NCBI GenBank assembly: GCA_028280515.1
Contig: JANQLP010000081.1
Location: forward strand, 1 to 51,190
Reading direction: 5' to 3'
DNA from: Hyphomicrobiales bacterium
GTDB taxonomy: Bacteria; Pseudomonadota; Alphaproteobacteria; Rhizobiales; Methyloligellaceae
Length of the DNA: 51,190 nucleotides
The position numbers were made by a program, and so were the translations under genes. Below the pieces are notes generated by a model. It did not search any database. It had not been told where the DNA came from and saw nothing but the letters and a program-made list of their open reading frames with translations. This document shows, piece by piece, positions 34,901 to 44,169 of this stretch (the stretch's first letter is position 1; every line of letters starts with the position of its first letter).

Positions 34901-37900
34901 GGACCAGCTCCAGCTCGATGTCTCGCAGTTCATCACCGCCACGGACTTCGACGGCGACACCATCATGCTCAACACCGGCACCGTCATCTACAAGGTGGAC
35001 GACGACGTGCCCACGGTCGTCGGGCCGATGATGATGGCGACAGTCAAGGAGGCGGATCTGAGCAGCGCCAACGGCAAGCTGTATTTTTCCGCCGTCGGCA
35101 ACAACGCCACCGACGGCAATGTCGGCCGCGAGCTTTACGTGCATGACCCGGTGGCCGGCACGACCGCGCTGGTCGCAGACCTCACCGACGCCGGCAATTC
35201 TTTTCCGGGCGGTTTCATCTTCCTGGACGGCAAGTTGTATTTTACAGCGAGCGTCAACAACGCCATCGACGGCAATGTCGGCAGGGAACTGTACGTGTAC
35301 GATCCGGAGACGGGCACGACCACGCTGGTCGCGGACCTGAACACGTCGTTGCCAGGCCGGGGTTCGTTCCCGGACGAAATCACGGTCCTGGACGGCAAGC
35401 TCTATTTCGAGGCCACCGGCAACAACGCCACGGACGGCAATGTCGGTGACGAGCTTTACGTGCACGACCCGGCGACGGGCACGACCACGCTGGTCGCCGA
35501 CCTGGACACCTCGGCGCCGGGCGCGCGCTCGGGCCCCACCAGCCTCACGGTCCTGGATGGGAAGCTGTATTTTTCGGCTGACGGCAACAACGCCACCGAT
35601 GACAATGTCGGCAGGGAGCTATACGTCCATGACCCGGTGGCGGGTACGACCACGCTGGTTGCCAACCTGGCCGACACGTCTCCGGGCGAACCCTCCAGCC
35701 CGGGCTCACTCACGGTGCTCGGCGGCAAGCTGTATTTCTCGGCTGACGGCAACAATGGCACCGACGGCAATGTCGGCAATGAGCTCTACGTACACGACCC
35801 GGTGGCGGGCACGACCACGCTGGTGGCGGACCTGAACACCTCGGCGGTGGGCGCGGATTCGAACCCCCGCAACCTCACGGTCCTGGACGGCAAGCTGTAT
35901 TTTGTGGCTGACGGCAACAACACGACCGACGGCGACGTCGGACGTGAGCTTTACGTCCATGACCCGGTCGCGGGCACCACGACGCTGGTCGCGGATCTGG
36001 ACAGTTCGGCGGCGGGCGTGGGTTCGGGGCCTGAAAAACTCACGGTCCTGGGCGGCAAGCTGTATTTTACGGCTGAAGGAAACAACGCCGGCCGCGAGCT
36101 TTACGTCCATGACCCGTTCACCGGTACGACGACGCTGGTCGCGGATCTGGACAGTTCGGTGTCGGGTGCAGGCTCGGACCCCGACTTCATTACGGCTCTC
36201 GACGGCAAGCTGTATTTTACGGCAACCGGCAACAACGCCACCGACGGCGATGTCGGCCGCGAGCTATACGTGCATGACCCCGCCACGGGCACGACCACGC
36301 TGGTCGCCGATCTGAATAGTTCGTCAGTGGGCGCGGGTTCGAACCCCCGCAGTCTCACGGTCCAGAACGGCAAGCTGTATTTTTCGGCTGACGGCAACAA
36401 CACGACCGACGGCAATGTCGGCCGCGAGCTTTACGTGCATGACCCGGCCACCGGCACGACCACGCTGGTCGCGGACCTGAACAATTCCGCGCCGGGCGCG
36501 AATTCGAGCCCGGTCGCTCTCACGGGGGTGCCAAACCTGACCTCCGCCACCATCGACCTTTCCGCCAAGGTCGACTTCGGCGCCGACGGCCCGGCAACGG
36601 GCGGCGGCTTCACGCTGAACGACGTGACCGTGGGCGGCACTGTCACGCCGGCGGTGCTCGACAACAGCGGCAATCCGCTCACCGCCAGCGGCAATCCGGT
36701 GGTGTTCTCGAGCTTCACCACAGTCAACGGCGTTCCCACCCTGACGGCCACGGCGGGCGGCGTGACCGTCTTCACCCTGTCGCTGACCGGACAGGGGCAA
36801 GTGACCTTCACCCTGTTCGACGAGCTGGATCATCCCTTGCGGGGCACCGACCAGCTCCAGATCGATGTGAGCGCGCTCGTCACCGCGACCGACTTCGACG
36901 GCGACACCGTGACGCTCACCGACGACCTGGTGATCTTCAAGGTCGACGACGATGTGCCCACGATTGTTGGGCAGGAGATGACGGCGACGGTAAGCGAAGC
37001 GAGGCTCATCCCCGACAACCTGTTGTATTTCAGCGCCAACGGCAACAACGCCACCGACGGCAACGTCGGAACCGAACTCTATGAATACGACCCGGACGGC
37101 TCCGCACAACCGCGGCTGGTGGCCGACTTGAACACCGGCGTCGGCGCGGACGCGTTTCCGCGGAGCCTCACGGTGATCGACGGCAAGCTCTATTTCACGG
37201 CGTTCGACCCGAGCGCCGGGCAGGAGCTCTTCGTCTACGACCCCAACAGCGGGGGGACGCCCGTGCGGCTGACGGATATCAATGCCGGGTCGGGCAACTC
37301 GGGTATGGGTGCGATTATACCCCTGGGCGGCAAGATTTATTTTTCCGCCGTGGGCAACAATCCGACGGACGGCAATGTCGGGCGCGAGGTCTACGTCCAT
37401 GACCCGGCGACCAGCACGACAACGCTGTTCGCCGACATCAATCCCGGGCCCGACGGCAGCTTTCCCAACCAGTACACCGTCCTGGACGGCAAACTGTATT
37501 TCAGTGCCAACAATGGCTCGGGCTCGGAACTCTTCGTCCTTGATCCGGCGGCGGGCACGACGACGCTGGTCGCAGACCTCAATTCCGCCGGCAGTGCGGG
37601 GATTACCGATCTCACGGTCCTCGGCGGCAAGCTCTATTTCGCAGCCGAAGGCAACAACAGCACGGACGGCAACGTCGGGCACGAGGTCTATGTCCACGAC
37701 CCGGCAACGGGCCTGACGACGCTGGTCGCGGATCTTTTCACCGGACCCACCAGTTCGTTCCCGTCCGGCCTTACGGCCTTCGACGGCAAACTGTATTTCA
37801 GTGCCAGCAATGGCTCGGGCTTGGAACTCTTCGTCCACGATCCGATCGCGGGGACGACAACGCTTGTCGCGGATCTCAACATCGGGGGCAGCGGTGCCCC

Positions 37901-40900
37901 CTTCAACTTCGCGGAGCTCGGCGGCAAGCTGTATTTTTCCGCTAACGGCAACAATGCCACCGACGGCAATGTGGGCTGGGAACTCTACGTGCTGGACCCT
38001 TCCAGCGGCGGGACGCCGACGCTGGTCGCCAATCTGAACGCCGCGGGCGATGCGAACCCGCGAAATTTGACCGGCCTTGACGGCAAGCTCTACTTCACCG
38101 CGGACGACGGCGTGAACGGCGTGGAGCTTTACGTGTTCGACCCCAATGGATCCGGACCGCCGGCCCTGGTTGCCAATCTCAACCCCACGGGCAGCGCGAA
38201 CCCGAGGGGTCTCACGGCAGTTGACGGCAAGCTTTACTTCAGCGCCGATGACGGCGTGAACGGCTTTGAGCTCTACGAGTATGACCCCAACGGATCGGGC
38301 CCGCCGGTGCGGGTCGCTGGCCTGAATACCGCGGGCGGCGCGGACCCGACGCGTCTTACACCTCTCACCACGGCAACCGCCGTGAGCGCCACCATCGACC
38401 TTTCAGCGAAAGTGGACTTCGGCGCCGACGGCCCGGGGGGGGTCAATGATGGTCTTGCTTTCGTCGACGTTACGATTGGCGGAAGCCGGACGGCTCCCGT
38501 TTCCGACACCAACGGCAATCCGCTCACCGCCAGCGGCGAAGCCGTCGTCTACTCCAGTCTCGGGCTGGTCAACGGCATACCGACCCTGACCGCGACGGCG
38601 GCCGGTGTGACCGTCTTCACCCTGTCGCTGATCGGCGACAGCAAGGTGATCTTCACCCTGTTCGAAGAATTGGATCATCCGCTTCCCGGCACCGACCAGA
38701 TCGGCATTGATATCGGCGGGCTCGTCTTCGCGATCGACGGTGACGGCGATATCGTCACGCTGCCTACCGGTCTGGCGATCTTCAATGTCGATGACGACGT
38801 GCCCACGATTGTCGGGCAGGCGATGACGGCGACGGTAAGCGAAGCGAACGTCGGCACCGACGATTTCCTGGTCCACACCACGACGCAGGACGACCAGCGG
38901 GACCCCTCGATCACGCCGCTTGCAAATGGAGGATTTGCCGTTGTGTGGGTAGACCAGAGCCAAAGCGGCGGCGACACCTCTTTCTCTGGGATACGCGGGC
39001 GGGTCTTCAACGCCGACGGTACCCCCGTCACCACGACCGATTTCCTCGTCAACACCGTGACGACTGACCGTCAGGTAGAGCCGGTGATCGCGGCGTTGCC
39101 CAATGGCGGTTTCGTGGTGGTGTGGGAAGACAACAGCCAGAGCGGCGGCGATTCGTCTGAAGAGGCGATCCGCGGACGCGTGTTCAATGCCGACGGCACG
39201 CCGGTCAACACGACCGACTTCCTCATCAACACCGCGACGTTCACCAGCCAGTTCCAACCGGTGATCACGGCGCTGCCGGGTGGCGGTTTCGTGGTGGCGT
39301 GGACGGACACCAGCGGGAGCGTCGGCGACACGTTCGGCTTCGCGGTGCGCGGGCGCGTGTTCAACGCCGATGGCACGCCCGTCAATACGACCGACTTCGT
39401 CATCAACACCGCCACGGCAAACAATCAGTCCGAGCCAGTGATCGAGGCGCTGTCGGGCGGTGGATTCGTGGTGGCGTGGACAGACCTCAGCGAGACCGGC
39501 GGCGATACGTCCCTGGGCGCAATCCGCGGGCGGCTGTTCGACGCCAACGGCAATCCGCTGAGCGTCAACGGCAGCACGGACGACTTCCTCATCAACACAA
39601 CCACGGAGGGCAATCAGGTCGCCCCGAAGATCACGGCGCTCACGAACGGCGGATTCGCGGTCATCTGGGACGACTTCAGCCTGAGCGGCGCCGACACCTC
39701 GGGCCAGGCGATCCGCGGGCGCGTGTTCAACGCCGACGGCACGCCCGTCAACACCAACGGCTTTCTCGTGAACACCGCAACGGCGAACAACCAGTCCGAT
39801 CCGCAGCTCACGGCCTTGCCGGGCGGCGGATTCGTGGTGACGTGGGTGGATTTCAGCAGGACCGGCGGCGATTCCTTCTTCACCGCGATCCGCGGGCGGG
39901 TGTTCGATGCCGACGGCACCCCCGTCAATACGAACGACTTCCTCGTCAACACCACGACGCTGAACGGCCAGTTCGACCCGGTCATCACCGCTCTGCCGGG
40001 CGGCGGCTTCGTGGTGGCATGGGAAGACTACAGCTCCACCGGCAGCGATACCTCCGTCGCGGCGATCCGCGGGCGGGTGTTCAACGCTGACGGCACGCCC
40101 GCCACCACGAACGACTTCCTCGTCAACACCACGACGCCGAACGGCCAGTTCGACCCGATCATCGAGGCGCTGCCGGGCGGCGGCTTCGTGGTGACATGGG
40201 TGGACTTCAGCCAGAGCGGCGGCGACACGTCAGGCGCTGCGGTCCGCGCGCGGGTTTTCGATGCCGATGGCACGCCTGTCAGCACCACCTCCACCACCCT
40301 CGACCTCTCTGCGAAGGTCGATTTCGGCGCCGACGGACCGGCGACGGGCGGAGGCTTCGCGCTCGACGATGTGACCGTTGGCGGCACGGTGACGCCCGCC
40401 GTGCTCGACAACAGCGGCAATGCGCTGAAATCAGGCGGCGCGGCGGTTCAGTTCACCGGATTCAGCACCAATGGCAATGTGACGACGCTGACGGCGGAGG
40501 CCGACGGCAAGACGATATTCACGCTCTCGCTCACCAGCGACGGCCAAACGACCTTCACCCTGTTCGAGGATCTGGATCACAACGGTGCGGCTCAACTCGA
40601 GCTCGACGTCAGCGCGCTCATTGCCGCCACCGACTTCGACGGCGACGTCATCACGCTGCCCGACGATTTCTCCATCTTCAAGGTCGATAACGACCCGAGT
40701 TTGCCGAACTACATCAGCGGCGATACAGGCGTTTCCGACATCCTCACCGGAACGAGCGCGGCCGACATTTTCGTCATCGACGATTTGACTGCCATCGACC
40801 AGATTGTCGATTACCAGGAGCAGGACAGCGTCGATCTTTCCGAGCTGCTCGAAGCCGCTTTCGATCCGTCGGCGAGCAACCCGGCGGACTTTGTCAGGCT

Positions 40901-41051
40901 CAACGGCAACAACCTGGAAGTGGACACGGACGGCGGCGGCAATTCCTTTCAGACCGCCGCGACCTTCAATTCGCTCTCAGGCATCAATATCGTGAACGTC
41001 ATCCTGAATGACGACGGCGGATCCCAGACGAACGCCGCCATCACCGTGTGA
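31971..41051 (+). CDS. Giant repeat protein, probable type I-secreted adhesin (T1SS-143/DUF5801-like domains, ELYVHDP repeats)
   Basis: A 3026-residue acidic surface protein without a Sec signal. Residues 1-130 are a Gly/Ser tail and a conserved head (KVQLAQAES, FTATSPGARIALPEG) seen in large LapA-like adhesins. Five T1SS-143/DUF5801-like domains (ending in LDHPLPGTDQLQLDVS, ATDFDGDTI, VDDDVPT) separate four repeat blocks. Blocks 1-3 (373-870, 1036-1520, 1684-2135) each contain nine copies of a 46-59-residue unit KLYFSA.GNN.TDGNVGREL-YVHDPATGTTTLVADL. Block 4 (2296-2770) has eight 59-residue units with GGFVV.W.D.S and IRGRVFNADGTPV. The C-terminal 115 residues (SGDTGVSDILTGTSAADIFV, then QIVDYQEQDSVDLSELL) match the VC_A0849-type T1SS signal. 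No T1SS genes are in the window. Role in adhesion is inferred. Confidence 0.88.
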   Translation: MAKRDDYAPGTGSGESKVSSSSKLNQKVQLAQAESPDQTQPFDLASAPIRATFTATSPGARIALPEGTSIDRIMVKDGNLYLVQPDGSVIVIEGGATFVPTLVLAPGLTITAEQLQAALKGAEEGVPTAAPKTSGPDSGGGDFAVDPGSIGSPFDLSNLLPPTELPATELPVFEIGELIETETEELLDQALGALALPSIGTPEDGRVEEDDLREGVNEDNSVGAFTVMGSLGADFGPDGPGTIQFAPGLTAPTGLTSRGQQLSYEISRDGTLLLARDSQGNEIFAVRIDPIVPGGKYTFTLIDRLDHPPGPGTSGDPVENFLDLGFDFVVTDASGDSVQGRFTVSAQDDVPVALNQMMMATVSEANVSDVSDRLYFQAPGNNSTDGNVGEELYVHDPVAGTTTLVADLDNSAPGRGSSPGLFTELGGKLYFRAHGSNTTDGDVGDELYVHDPLAGTTTLVADLNALPPSANSTPGDLTVVGGKLYFSAAGNNGTDGNVGRELYVHDPVAGTTTLVADLNTAFPGASSFPGSFTELGGKLYFQALGNNATDGNVGFELYVHDPATGTTTLVADLDSSFPGASAFPGDFTVLGGKLYFSAIGKNTTDGNVGRELYVHDPATGTTTLVGDLNTSAPGVGSFPSGLRGGVAVLDGKLYFSAIGNNATDGNVGLELYVYDPGSGAFSLVADLNTSAAGAGSDPEDLTVLDGKLYFSATGNNSTDGIVGRELYVHDPATGTTTLVANLNTASPVAGSGPQDLTVLDGKLYFQAAGDNATDGNVGSELYVHDPVTGTTTLVADLDTSVPGSGSAPFFLTALGGKLYFRADGNNATDGAVGSELYVHDPATGTTSLVADLFDGVGGSFFSGIRGLTAVPGTTGSATIDVSTKVNFGTDGPATGGGFGLKDVTAGGTLTPAVLDANGNPLTASGNPVVFSSFTSVNGVSTLTAKAGGVPVFTLTMTSAGQSTFTLFDELDHPLPGTDQLQLDVSQFITATDFDGDTIMLNTGTVIYKVDDDVPTVVGPMMMATVKEADLSSANGKLYFSAVGNNATDGNVGRELYVHDPVAGTTALVADLTDAGNSFPGGFIFLDGKLYFTASVNNAIDGNVGRELYVYDPETGTTTLVADLNTSLPGRGSFPDEITVLDGKLYFEATGNNATDGNVGDELYVHDPATGTTTLVADLDTSAPGARSGPTSLTVLDGKLYFSADGNNATDDNVGRELYVHDPVAGTTTLVANLADTSPGEPSSPGSLTVLGGKLYFSADGNNGTDGNVGNELYVHDPVAGTTTLVADLNTSAVGADSNPRNLTVLDGKLYFVADGNNTTDGDVGRELYVHDPVAGTTTLVADLDSSAAGVGSGPEKLTVLGGKLYFTAEGNNAGRELYVHDPFTGTTTLVADLDSSVSGAGSDPDFITALDGKLYFTATGNNATDGDVGRELYVHDPATGTTTLVADLNSSSVGAGSNPRSLTVQNGKLYFSADGNNTTDGNVGRELYVHDPATGTTTLVADLNNSAPGANSSPVALTGVPNLTSATIDLSAKVDFGADGPATGGGFTLNDVTVGGTVTPAVLDNSGNPLTASGNPVVFSSFTTVNGVPTLTATAGGVTVFTLSLTGQGQVTFTLFDELDHPLRGTDQLQIDVSALVTATDFDGDTVTLTDDLVIFKVDDDVPTIVGQEMTATVSEARLIPDNLLYFSANGNNATDGNVGTELYEYDPDGSAQPRLVADLNTGVGADAFPRSLTVIDGKLYFTAFDPSAGQELFVYDPNSGGTPVRLTDINAGSGNSGMGAIIPLGGKIYFSAVGNNPTDGNVGREVYVHDPATSTTTLFADINPGPDGSFPNQYTVLDGKLYFSANNGSGSELFVLDPAAGTTTLVADLNSAGSAGITDLTVLGGKLYFAAEGNNSTDGNVGHEVYVHDPATGLTTLVADLFTGPTSSFPSGLTAFDGKLYFSASNGSGLELFVHDPIAGTTTLVADLNIGGSGAPFNFAELGGKLYFSANGNNATDGNVGWELYVLDPSSGGTPTLVANLNAAGDANPRNLTGLDGKLYFTADDGVNGVELYVFDPNGSGPPALVANLNPTGSANPRGLTAVDGKLYFSADDGVNGFELYEYDPNGSGPPVRVAGLNTAGGADPTRLTPLTTATAVSATIDLSAKVDFGADGPGGVNDGLAFVDVTIGGSRTAPVSDTNGNPLTASGEAVVYSSLGLVNGIPTLTATAAGVTVFTLSLIGDSKVIFTLFEELDHPLPGTDQIGIDIGGLVFAIDGDGDIVTLPTGLAIFNVDDDVPTIVGQAMTATVSEANVGTDDFLVHTTTQDDQRDPSITPLANGGFAVVWVDQSQSGGDTSFSGIRGRVFNADGTPVTTTDFLVNTVTTDRQVEPVIAALPNGGFVVVWEDNSQSGGDSSEEAIRGRVFNADGTPVNTTDFLINTATFTSQFQPVITALPGGGFVVAWTDTSGSVGDTFGFAVRGRVFNADGTPVNTTDFVINTATANNQSEPVIEALSGGGFVVAWTDLSETGGDTSLGAIRGRLFDANGNPLSVNGSTDDFLINTTTEGNQVAPKITALTNGGFAVIWDDFSLSGADTSGQAIRGRVFNADGTPVNTNGFLVNTATANNQSDPQLTALPGGGFVVTWVDFSRTGGDSFFTAIRGRVFDADGTPVNTNDFLVNTTTLNGQFDPVITALPGGGFVVAWEDYSSTGSDTSVAAIRGRVFNADGTPATTNDFLVNTTTPNGQFDPIIEALPGGGFVVTWVDFSQSGGDTSGAAVRARVFDADGTPVSTTSTTLDLSAKVDFGADGPATGGGFALDDVTVGGTVTPAVLDNSGNALKSGGAAVQFTGFSTNGNVTTLTAEADGKTIFTLSLTSDGQTTFTLFEDLDHNGAAQLELDVSALIAATDFDGDVITLPDDFSIFKVDNDPSLPNYISGDTGVSDILTGTSAADIFVIDDLTAIDQIVDYQEQDSVDLSELLEAAFDPSASNPADFVRLNGNNLEVDTDGGGNSFQTAATFNSLSGINIVNVILNDDGGSQTNAAITV

Positions 41052-41054
41052 CAG

Positions 41055-41080
41055 ATTCGTCAAGGGTACAAGGACATTTC
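41055..41080 (+). pseudogene. Remnant of an autotransporter 3' end
   Basis: Directly after the adhesin stop, eight codons read FVKGTRTF, the same peptide that ends the autotransporter at 43942. All eight codons are synonymous with those at 43918-43941, and most differ in the third base (TTC GTC AAG GGT versus TTC GTG AAA GGC, for example). This is the pattern of diverged coding DNA. The frame then continues with Gln instead of a stop. Confidence 0.5.
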
Positions 41081-41155
41081 AAAGGCGGACCATGTGCGTT
41101 TTGACAGTACACAAACCGCTCCGCGCGGTATCGCCGACTGAAACAGGGGGCTGGG

Positions 41156-43942
41156 ATGATTCAAAACAGGAAAGCACGCCGCAGGGCCGCTACCTTGGCG
41201 CGCAGGGAACGCGCGCGGGCCTGCGCGCCCTCGACCGGGTTTATCCGCGCCGCCGCCCTCGGGACCGCGGCGGCGGGCGCCATGCTGGTCGGCTATGGCC
41301 GCACGGCCCAGGCCGGGCCGGACGCCTGTATCACCGTCGGCAATGTCGCCACCTGCCAGGGCAACCAGTCGGCGGGCATCACCAATCAGGGCGGAACCCC
41401 GGACTTCACGACGCCGCCGGTCGACACCCTCAACGTCAACACTCTGAACCAGGCCATCGCCCCCGGGACCGGCGTCGACGGTGTCGAGTTCCTCGATGGC
41501 GGCGCCGCGACGGGCATCACGGTGACGATTGACACGGGACCGTTCGGAATATCGACAAATGGCGGCGCAGGGTATGCCAACGGCATCGAAGTACGGGAGT
41601 CCGGCGACGGCGATGTCTCGATAATCTCCACCGGAAACATCACGACCAACGGCACGGTCGTATTCTTCCGGAACAGAGGCATCGACGCCTATGAGCGGGA
41701 TGGCGGCAACTTGTCGGTCGTCTCGACCGGCGATATCACGACCTTGTCGGGCGGCAGAGGCATCAGTGCGTTCGAGAACGACGACGGCAACCTGACGATC
41801 ACCTCAACGGGTGATATCAGGACGTTCGCCGATGACCGCGGCATCAGTGCGGAAGAGTTCGATGACGGCAACCTGACGATCACGTCGATCGGCGACATCA
41901 CGACCTATGCCGATGACCGCGGCATCGATGCCGCCGAGTCCGGTGCCGGCGATCTCACGATAACGTCGATCGGTGATATCAGGACGCTCGCCGATGACCA
42001 TGGCATCAGTGCCGATGAGGTCGGCACCGGCGATCTCACGATCACGTCGACCGGAGATATCACGACCGTCGGCGACAACGATGCGGCGATTTATGCTTAT
42101 GAGCGCGATGCCGGCGACGCCACGGTCACCTCGACCGGCAATCTGACGGCCAGCGGTGCCAATGCGACGGGTGTCAATGTGGTGGTCGATGCCGGCACGA
42201 TCTCCACCGTGACCCTGTCGGGCGGCACGGTTCAGGGCGGCCCCGGCAACGGCGCCGGCGTGGATTTTTCGGAGTCGGCCGCCGGCTCGACCAACACGCT
42301 GAACACGTCCCTGACCAACCTCTTTGCGCTGTCCGGTATTGCCGTGCGCGGCGGCGACGGTGACGAGACCGTCAACAACACCGGCACGGTGACCGGCGAC
42401 ATCCTTCTCGGCGGCGGCACCAACGCCTTCAACAACAATGGCGGCGGGCTGTTCAACGCGGGCGCCGTCGTCAATCTCGGCGCGGGGAATCCTCTGCACA
42501 ATGCCGGCACACTTTCCCCCGGCGGCGTGGGTGCGCTGCAAACGACGGCGCTGACGGGCAACCTCACGCAGACCGCGACCGGCATCTTCACCGCCGATGC
42601 CGATCTGGGCGCGGGAACATCCGATCTGGTGAACGTGTCGGGCACCGCCACCCTCTCCGGCAATGCGCTGGCGCAAGTGGTCAATCCGGCAGATGTGGCC
42701 CAGCAGACCACCATCCTGTCGGCGGCCGGGGGCACCACCAACAATGGTTTGGGGCTTCTCAGCAGTCCGGCCCTGCAGGCCCAGCTTCTGTTCCCCAACG
42801 CGACCGACGTGGACCTGGCCATCACCGGCATCGACTTTCTGGCGCCGGGCGCGACCCTCAACCCGAACCAGACCAATGTGGCGAGCAACCTCAATGCGAT
42901 ACTGGGCGCGGGCGGCGGCACGGTGGGTCCGGTGCTGCTGGCGCTGCTCAACGGGGTGACGGACATTCCCGCCTATCTCAACGCCCTCGATCAGTTGATC
43001 CCGGAAGGCTATCTCAATACGGAAGCAACTTCGCTGTTCGCGGCGGAGGAGTTCAATAGCAATCTGCTGAGTTGCCCGCAGGCGGGAGACGGCTACACGG
43101 CCGTCAGCCAAGGGCAATGCATGTGGGTGCGCTATGACGGGCGCTGGGCTGACCGGGACGGAACGTCCCGGAACATCGGCTACGAGGAAGACGCCCACGG
43201 CATCTCGGGCGGCGGACAGGTCGCCGTGGCGCCGAACTGGTTCGTCGGAATTGCGGCGGCTTACGAGGACTCAGACCTCGACACCAATGCGAACGCCTCC
43301 GCCGCCACCGACCGCTATATGCTCGGTGGCGTGATCAAGTACCAGTCCGGTCCTGCAGTGCTGGCGCTTGCCGGCTCCTTCGGCTCCGGCGACGTGGACA
43401 TGGCGCGGCGGATCAATATCGGCGGGTTCAATGCCACGGCCAGATCAAGTTTCGACGTGGACCATGTCGGCGCCACCTTCCATGCGGCCTACCTGATGGA
43501 TCGCTCAAGCTGGTACGCCAAACCTTTCGTCGACGTGAATGTCACCCATGTCGATAGAGAATCCGCACGCGAGACCGGCGGTGACGCGGCCAACCTCAAT
43601 GTCTCAGGTTCCGACGAGACCTATTTCTCCGTCACTCCTGCCCTCGAACTCGGCACCACCATCGATAGGGGCGACGGGCGCGCCATCCGGCCCTACGTCC
43701 GCGCGGGCGTCACCTTCTACGGCGACACCGACCAGTCGCTCACCGCCAGCTTCGCCGGCGCCCCGGCAGGCGTGGGCGGCTTCACAACCACTTCCGAGTT
43801 CGATGACATCTTCGCTGACATCGAAGCCGGTGTGACCCTGTTCCACGGAGACCAGCACACCGTCTCGGCAGGCTATGAGGGCCGCTTCTCCGACGACACC
43901 GACGTGCACGGCTTTTTCGTGAAAGGCACACGGACGTTCTGA
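41156..43942 (+). CDS. Autotransporter (type V secretion) with 27-residue passenger repeats
   Basis: A 928-residue outer-membrane protein. An extended signal region (basic residues 1-30, hydrophobic core AAALGTAAAGAMLVGYGRTAQA) ends at about residue 52. The passenger has about seven 27-residue repeats of the type DRGISAEEFDDGNLTITS-GDITT (41600-42130), which predict a right-handed beta-helix, followed by a less regular stretch (TGDILLGGGTNAFNNNGGG and TLSPGG). The C-terminal 280 residues form the barrel (CMWVRYDGRWADRDG, ISGGGQVAVAPNWFVGIAA, then RPYVRAGVTFYGD) ending in FFVKGTRTF with the terminal Phe required for Bam insertion. No protease motif was found, so it is more likely an adhesin or surface fibre. 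Lies 104 bp after the giant adhesin. Confidence 0.92.
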   Translation: MIQNRKARRRAATLARRERARACAPSTGFIRAAALGTAAAGAMLVGYGRTAQAGPDACITVGNVATCQGNQSAGITNQGGTPDFTTPPVDTLNVNTLNQAIAPGTGVDGVEFLDGGAATGITVTIDTGPFGISTNGGAGYANGIEVRESGDGDVSIISTGNITTNGTVVFFRNRGIDAYERDGGNLSVVSTGDITTLSGGRGISAFENDDGNLTITSTGDIRTFADDRGISAEEFDDGNLTITSIGDITTYADDRGIDAAESGAGDLTITSIGDIRTLADDHGISADEVGTGDLTITSTGDITTVGDNDAAIYAYERDAGDATVTSTGNLTASGANATGVNVVVDAGTISTVTLSGGTVQGGPGNGAGVDFSESAAGSTNTLNTSLTNLFALSGIAVRGGDGDETVNNTGTVTGDILLGGGTNAFNNNGGGLFNAGAVVNLGAGNPLHNAGTLSPGGVGALQTTALTGNLTQTATGIFTADADLGAGTSDLVNVSGTATLSGNALAQVVNPADVAQQTTILSAAGGTTNNGLGLLSSPALQAQLLFPNATDVDLAITGIDFLAPGATLNPNQTNVASNLNAILGAGGGTVGPVLLALLNGVTDIPAYLNALDQLIPEGYLNTEATSLFAAEEFNSNLLSCPQAGDGYTAVSQGQCMWVRYDGRWADRDGTSRNIGYEEDAHGISGGGQVAVAPNWFVGIAAAYEDSDLDTNANASAATDRYMLGGVIKYQSGPAVLALAGSFGSGDVDMARRINIGGFNATARSSFDVDHVGATFHAAYLMDRSSWYAKPFVDVNVTHVDRESARETGGDAANLNVSGSDETYFSVTPALELGTTIDRGDGRAIRPYVRAGVTFYGDTDQSLTASFAGAPAGVGGFTTTSEFDDIFADIEAGVTLFHGDQHTVSAGYEGRFSDDTDVHGFFVKGTRTF

Positions 43943-44169
43943 GGGCAGGCGATATGCGCTGCGACAGAAAACAGATCGGTCCGGCGTCCAGGATGAAGCA
44001 CTCGCCGGCCTTGCCGCCATCACCGGGAAACACACAACGCCCGGCGGCTTCACCGCACTCATCTCGCTGGAGGGCAAGGTCGAAACCGGCGGTGGCCGCC
44101 AGGCGTCGGCTAAAAGGTGGCCAGCGACATGACGAGCGCGACTGCTATGGAAAGAGACTTCATTCCGCC
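43943..44169. other. Intergenic stretch after the autotransporter
   Basis: About 230 bp. A short open frame without a start (ending in TGA at about 44131) reads DEALAGLAAITGKHTTPGG and EGKVETGGGRQASA, which could be the tail of another barrel protein gene. The evidence is too thin to call a pseudogene. Confidence 0.3.

Noticed and set aside
36324-37838. Long minus-strand frame (504 codons) opposite the giant adhesin, and others at 31827-33320 and 34554-35465
   Set aside because: They mirror the repeats of the plus-strand gene; composition is Arg/Val/Gly-rich with repeated HVKLAADIAV words, which is what the antisense of the repeat gives.
33087-38375. Regular DNA repeats of about 165 bp suggesting a satellite or CRISPR-like array
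   Set aside because: They are codons of one open frame with protein-level conservation and third-base variation; unit size and lack of unique spacers exclude a CRISPR array.
41804-43198. 464-codon minus-strand frame opposite the autotransporter
   Set aside because: No ribosome site or family resemblance; it arises from the GC-rich repetitive passenger sequence.
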